From an uncultured Comamonadaceae bacterium (GTDB lineage: Bacteria > Pseudomonadota > Gammaproteobacteria > Burkholderiales > Burkholderiaceae), in the NCBI GenBank assembly GCA_946482115.1, contig CAMLQP010000137.1, positions 1-7,661 on the forward strand: a stretch of DNA of 7,661 nt. Direction: 5' to 3'. The position numbers were made by a program, and so were the translations under genes. Within the stretch, counting starts at the first letter, position 1; each line of letters opens with the position of its first letter. Below the pieces are notes generated by a model. The model ran no database searches, was not told where the DNA came from, and saw nothing but the letters and a program-made list of their open reading frames with translations. Of this stretch, positions 4,973 through 7,661 are shown one piece after another.

Positions 4973-7661
4973 ATGACCGACCTGAGCGCCGAATACCAGG
5001 CACTGGCCAGCTACCGCCCCACGCACAAGGTGCGTTTTGTCACCGCCGCGAGCCTGTTCGATGGCCATGATGCGGCCATCAACATCATGCGCCGCATCCT
5101 GCAGAACATGGGTGCCGAGGTGATCCACCTGGGCCACAACCGCAGCGTGGACGAGGTCGTCACCGCCGCCCTGCAGGAAGACGCGCAGGGCATCGCCATC
5201 AGCTCCTACCAGGGCGGCCACGTCGAGTATTTCAAGTACATGGTGGACCTGCTGAAGGCCCGCGGCGGCGAACACATCCAGGTCTTCGGCGGTGGCGGTG
5301 GCGTCATCGTGCCACCCGAGATCCGAGAGCTGCAGGCCTACGGCGTATCGCGCATCTACAGCCCCGAGGACGGCCAGCGCATGGGCCTGCAGGGCATGAT
5401 CGGCGAGATGGTGATGCGTTGCGACCGCGACCTGACAGCCTTCGCGCCGAAGGCGGTCGAGGCGATACAGGGCCACGGCGAGATGAACTGGCGCGCTCTG
5501 GCGCAGCTGATCACCGCGCTGGAGAACCGAAGCGCCGACGCCGCGCTGGTGGCGCAGCTGCACGAGGTGGCCAAGAGCCGCCGGGTGCCCGTGCTGGGCA
5601 TCACCGGCACCGGTGGCGCGGGCAAATCGAGCCTGACCGACGAGCTGATCCGCCGCCTGCGGCTGGACCAGGGCGACGCACTGCGCGTGGCCGTGATCTC
5701 CATCGACCCCAGCCGCCGCAAGAGTGGTGGTGCGCTGCTGGGCGACCGCATCCGCATGAACGCCATCGGGCCGTGGCAAACGGGCCCGCGCGTCTTCATG
5801 CGCAGCCTGGCCACGCGGGATTTCGGCTCCGAGATCAGCGCCGCCCTGCCCGACGTGGTGGCCGCCTGCAAGGCCGCGGGCTTCGATCTGGTGGTGGTGG
5901 AAACCTCGGGCATCGGCCAGGGCGACGCGGCCATCGTGCCGCACGTGGACGTGCCGATGTACGTGATGACGCCCGAGTTCGGCGCCGCCAGCCAGCTCGA
6001 GAAGATAGACATGCTGGATTTCGCGGCCTTCGTGGCGATCAACAAGTTCGACCGCAAGGGCGCGCTGGACGCGCTGCGCGACGTAGCCAAGCAGGTGCAG
6101 CGCAACCGCGAGGCCTTCACCACCTCGCCCGACCAGATGCCGGTGTTTGGCACCCAGGCCGCGCGTTTCAACGACGACGGCGTGACCGCGCTGTACCAGG
6201 CGCTGGCGAAACGCCTGGCCGAGCTGGGCCTGCCACTGCAGGCCGGCCGGCTGCCGGTGGTCAATGTGCGCCACAGCACGCACCAGACCCCCATCGTGCC
6301 CCCAGCGCGCACGCGCTACCTGGCCGAGATCAGCGACACCGTGCGCGGCTACAAGAAACGCGCCCGCGAGCAGGCCAAGCTGGCCCGCGAGATCCAGCAG
6401 TTGCGCGAAGCTTCGCGCATGCTGGCCGAGACCAAGCCCGACCGCCCCAAGGCCGCCGAAGCCGCCATCGACCTGGCCCAGGCGCGCGAACAGCAGCAGG
6501 ACCCTGCGGCCGCCAAGCTGCTGCGCCAGTGGCCCGAGATGAAGCAGGCCTATGCCGGCGACGAATACGTGGTGAAGATCCGCGACAAGGAAATCCGCAC
6601 CGCGCTGACCACGAAATCGCTCTCCGGCACCACCATCCGCAAGGTCAGCCTGCCGCCCTACGAAGACCACGGCGAGATCCTCAAGTGGCTGATGCTGGAC
6701 AACGTGCCCGGCAGCTACCCCTATACCGCCGGCACCTTCGCCTTCAAGCGCGAGGGCGAGGACCCCACCCGCATGTTCGCCGGCGAAGGCGACCCCTTCC
6801 GTACCAACCGGCGCTTCAAGCTGCTGAGCGAGGGCATGCCGGCCAAGCGCCTGTCCACCGCTTTCGACTCGGTCACGCTCTACGGCAACGACCCCGACCC
6901 GCGCCCCGACATCTACGGCAAGGTGGGCAACTCGGGGGTCTCCATCGCCACGCTGGACGACATGAAGGTGCTCTACGACGGTTTCGACCTGTGCCACCCG
7001 GCCACGTCGGTGAGCATGACCATCAACGGCCCGGCGCCCTCCATCCTGGCGATGTTCATGAACACCGCCATCGACCAGAACATCGACAAGTTCAAGCGCG
7101 AGAACGGCCGCGAGCCCACCGACACCGAGACCGCCAAGATTAGGGAATGGGTGCTGGCCAACGTGCGCGGCACGGTGCAGGCCGACATCCTCAAGGAAGA
7201 CCAGGGCCAGAACACCTGCATCTTCAGCACCGAGTTCAGCCTCAAGGTGATGGGCGACATCGCGTCCTATTTCGTGCACCACAACGTGCGCAACTTCTAC
7301 TCGGTGTCCATCAGCGGCTACCACATCGCCGAGGCCGGCGCCAACCCCATCAGCCAGCTCGCGTTCACGCTGTCCAACGGCTTCACCTTCGTGGAGGCCT
7401 ACCTGGCACGGGGCATGCACATCGACGACTTCGCGCCCAACCTGAGCTTCTTCTTCAGCAACGGCATGGACCCGGAATACACCGTGATGGGCCGCGTGGC
7501 GCGCCGCATCTGGGCCGTGGCCATGAAGGAGAAGTACGGCGCCAACGAGCGCAGCCAGAAGCTGAAGTACCACATCCAGACCAGCGGCCGCAGCCTGCAC
7601 GCGCAAGAGATCCAGTTCAACGACATCCGCACCACGCTGCAGGCGCTGATCGCGATCTACG
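4973..7661 (+). CDS. icmF: Fused isobutyryl-CoA mutase IcmF (5' 896 codons; runs off the window)
   Basis: IcmF interconverts isobutyryl-CoA and n-butyryl-CoA with adenosylcobalamin and carries its own GTPase chaperone. Residues about 18-150 are the B12-binding domain, with FDGHDAA (29-35) supplying the cobalt-binding His32 and GGGGG at 106-110. Residues about 200-430 are the MeaI-type G domain: P-loop GTGGAGKS (212-219), DPSRR (245-249), [10 protein letters not shown] (309-318) and NKFD (357-360). A charged linker (about 460-545) leads to the mutase barrel, with [10 protein letters not shown] (582-591), [11 protein letters not shown] (741-751) and SGYHIAEAG (781-789, His784). Phe in TAGTFAF and Gln746 replace the Tyr and Arg of methylmalonyl-CoA mutase, which marks isobutyryl-type specificity. 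The start has GGAG 5 bases upstream. The family is about 1,090 residues, so roughly 190 are missing past the edge. No frameshift or internal stop was seen. Confidence 0.97.
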   Translation, partial: MTDLSAEYQALASYRPTHKVRFVTAASLFDGHDAAINIMRRILQNMGAEVIHLGHNRSVDEVVTAALQEDAQGIAISSYQGGHVEYFKYMVDLLKARGGEHIQVFGGGGGVIVPPEIRELQAYGVSRIYSPEDGQRMGLQGMIGEMVMRCDRDLTAFAPKAVEAIQGHGEMNWRALAQLITALENRSADAALVAQLHEVAKSRRVPVLGITGTGGAGKSSLTDELIRRLRLDQGDALRVAVISIDPSRRKSGGALLGDRIRMNAIGPWQTGPRVFMRSLATRDFGSEISAALPDVVAACKAAGFDLVVVETSGIGQGDAAIVPHVDVPMYVMTPEFGAASQLEKIDMLDFAAFVAINKFDRKGALDALRDVAKQVQRNREAFTTSPDQMPVFGTQAARFNDDGVTALYQALAKRLAELGLPLQAGRLPVVNVRHSTHQTPIVPPARTRYLAEISDTVRGYKKRAREQAKLAREIQQLREASRMLAETKPDRPKAAEAAIDLAQAREQQQDPAAAKLLRQWPEMKQAYAGDEYVVKIRDKEIRTALTTKSLSGTTIRKVSLPPYEDHGEILKWLMLDNVPGSYPYTAGTFAFKREGEDPTRMFAGEGDPFRTNRRFKLLSEGMPAKRLSTAFDSVTLYGNDPDPRPDIYGKVGNSGVSIATLDDMKVLYDGFDLCHPATSVSMTINGPAPSILAMFMNTAIDQNIDKFKRENGREPTDTETAKIREWVLANVRGTVQADILKEDQGQNTCIFSTEFSLKVMGDIASYFVHHNVRNFYSVSISGYHIAEAGANPISQLAFTLSNGFTFVEAYLARGMHIDDFAPNLSFFFSNGMDPEYTVMGRVARRIWAVAMKEKYGANERSQKLKYHIQTSGRSLHAQEIQFNDIRTTLQALIAIY

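Noticed and set aside
4925..7606. A stop-free 893-codon frame on the minus strand opposite icmF
   Set aside because: It mirrors icmF exactly and its translation is rich in Val, His, Ala, Gly and Gln with no known motifs, which is the usual antisense shadow in high-GC DNA. The plus-strand frame encodes an unmistakable IcmF.

Overview
This 7.66 kb window is high-GC, densely coded DNA with six genes lying complete in the window and two cut by its ends. Codon use, gene families and protein wording suggest a betaproteobacterium, most likely Burkholderiales/Comamonadaceae. That placement comes from reading, not from a search. I saw no tRNA, rRNA, CRISPR array, insertion sequence or phage gene.

Left part (1-1228, + strand): the last 43 codons of an M20-family amidohydrolase (hippurate-hydrolase type) run into a DUF2817/M14-type zinc peptidase through an ATGA stop/start overlap. 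They look like a translationally coupled pair of amide- or peptide-cleaving enzymes. An 82-bp hairpin-rich gap (1229-1310) separates this pair from a convergent minus-strand block.

Middle part (1311-4814, - strand, transcribed right to left): a CsoR/CstR-like repressor with a TTG start; a metallo-beta-lactamase persulfide dioxygenase fused to a rhodanese domain; an ArgE/DapE-type M20 deacylase; and coaX, type III pantothenate kinase. Gaps are 14, 4 and 45 bp, so the first three genes, and possibly all four, share a transcript. The lead promoter (TTGTGA-17 bp-TATTAT) has a near-perfect ATACCCCA/TGGAGTAT inverted repeat in its spacer, the site type expected for a CsoR/CstR repressor. With the repressor's two-cysteine, histidine-lacking sensor positions, this points to a self-regulated persulfide/sulfide detoxification operon.

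Right part (4973-7661, + strand, divergent): the first 896 codons of icmF, the fused adenosylcobalamin-dependent isobutyryl-CoA mutase (B12 domain, G-protein chaperone, mutase core). A perfect 24-bp palindrome 21 bp before its start codon is a strong candidate operator for a dimeric regulator. The 158-bp region 4815-4972 therefore carries two unrelated control sites serving the two directions.

No gene is wholly novel. The most interesting material is the regulatory region and the persulfide-type sensor linked to the dioxygenase-rhodanese fusion.
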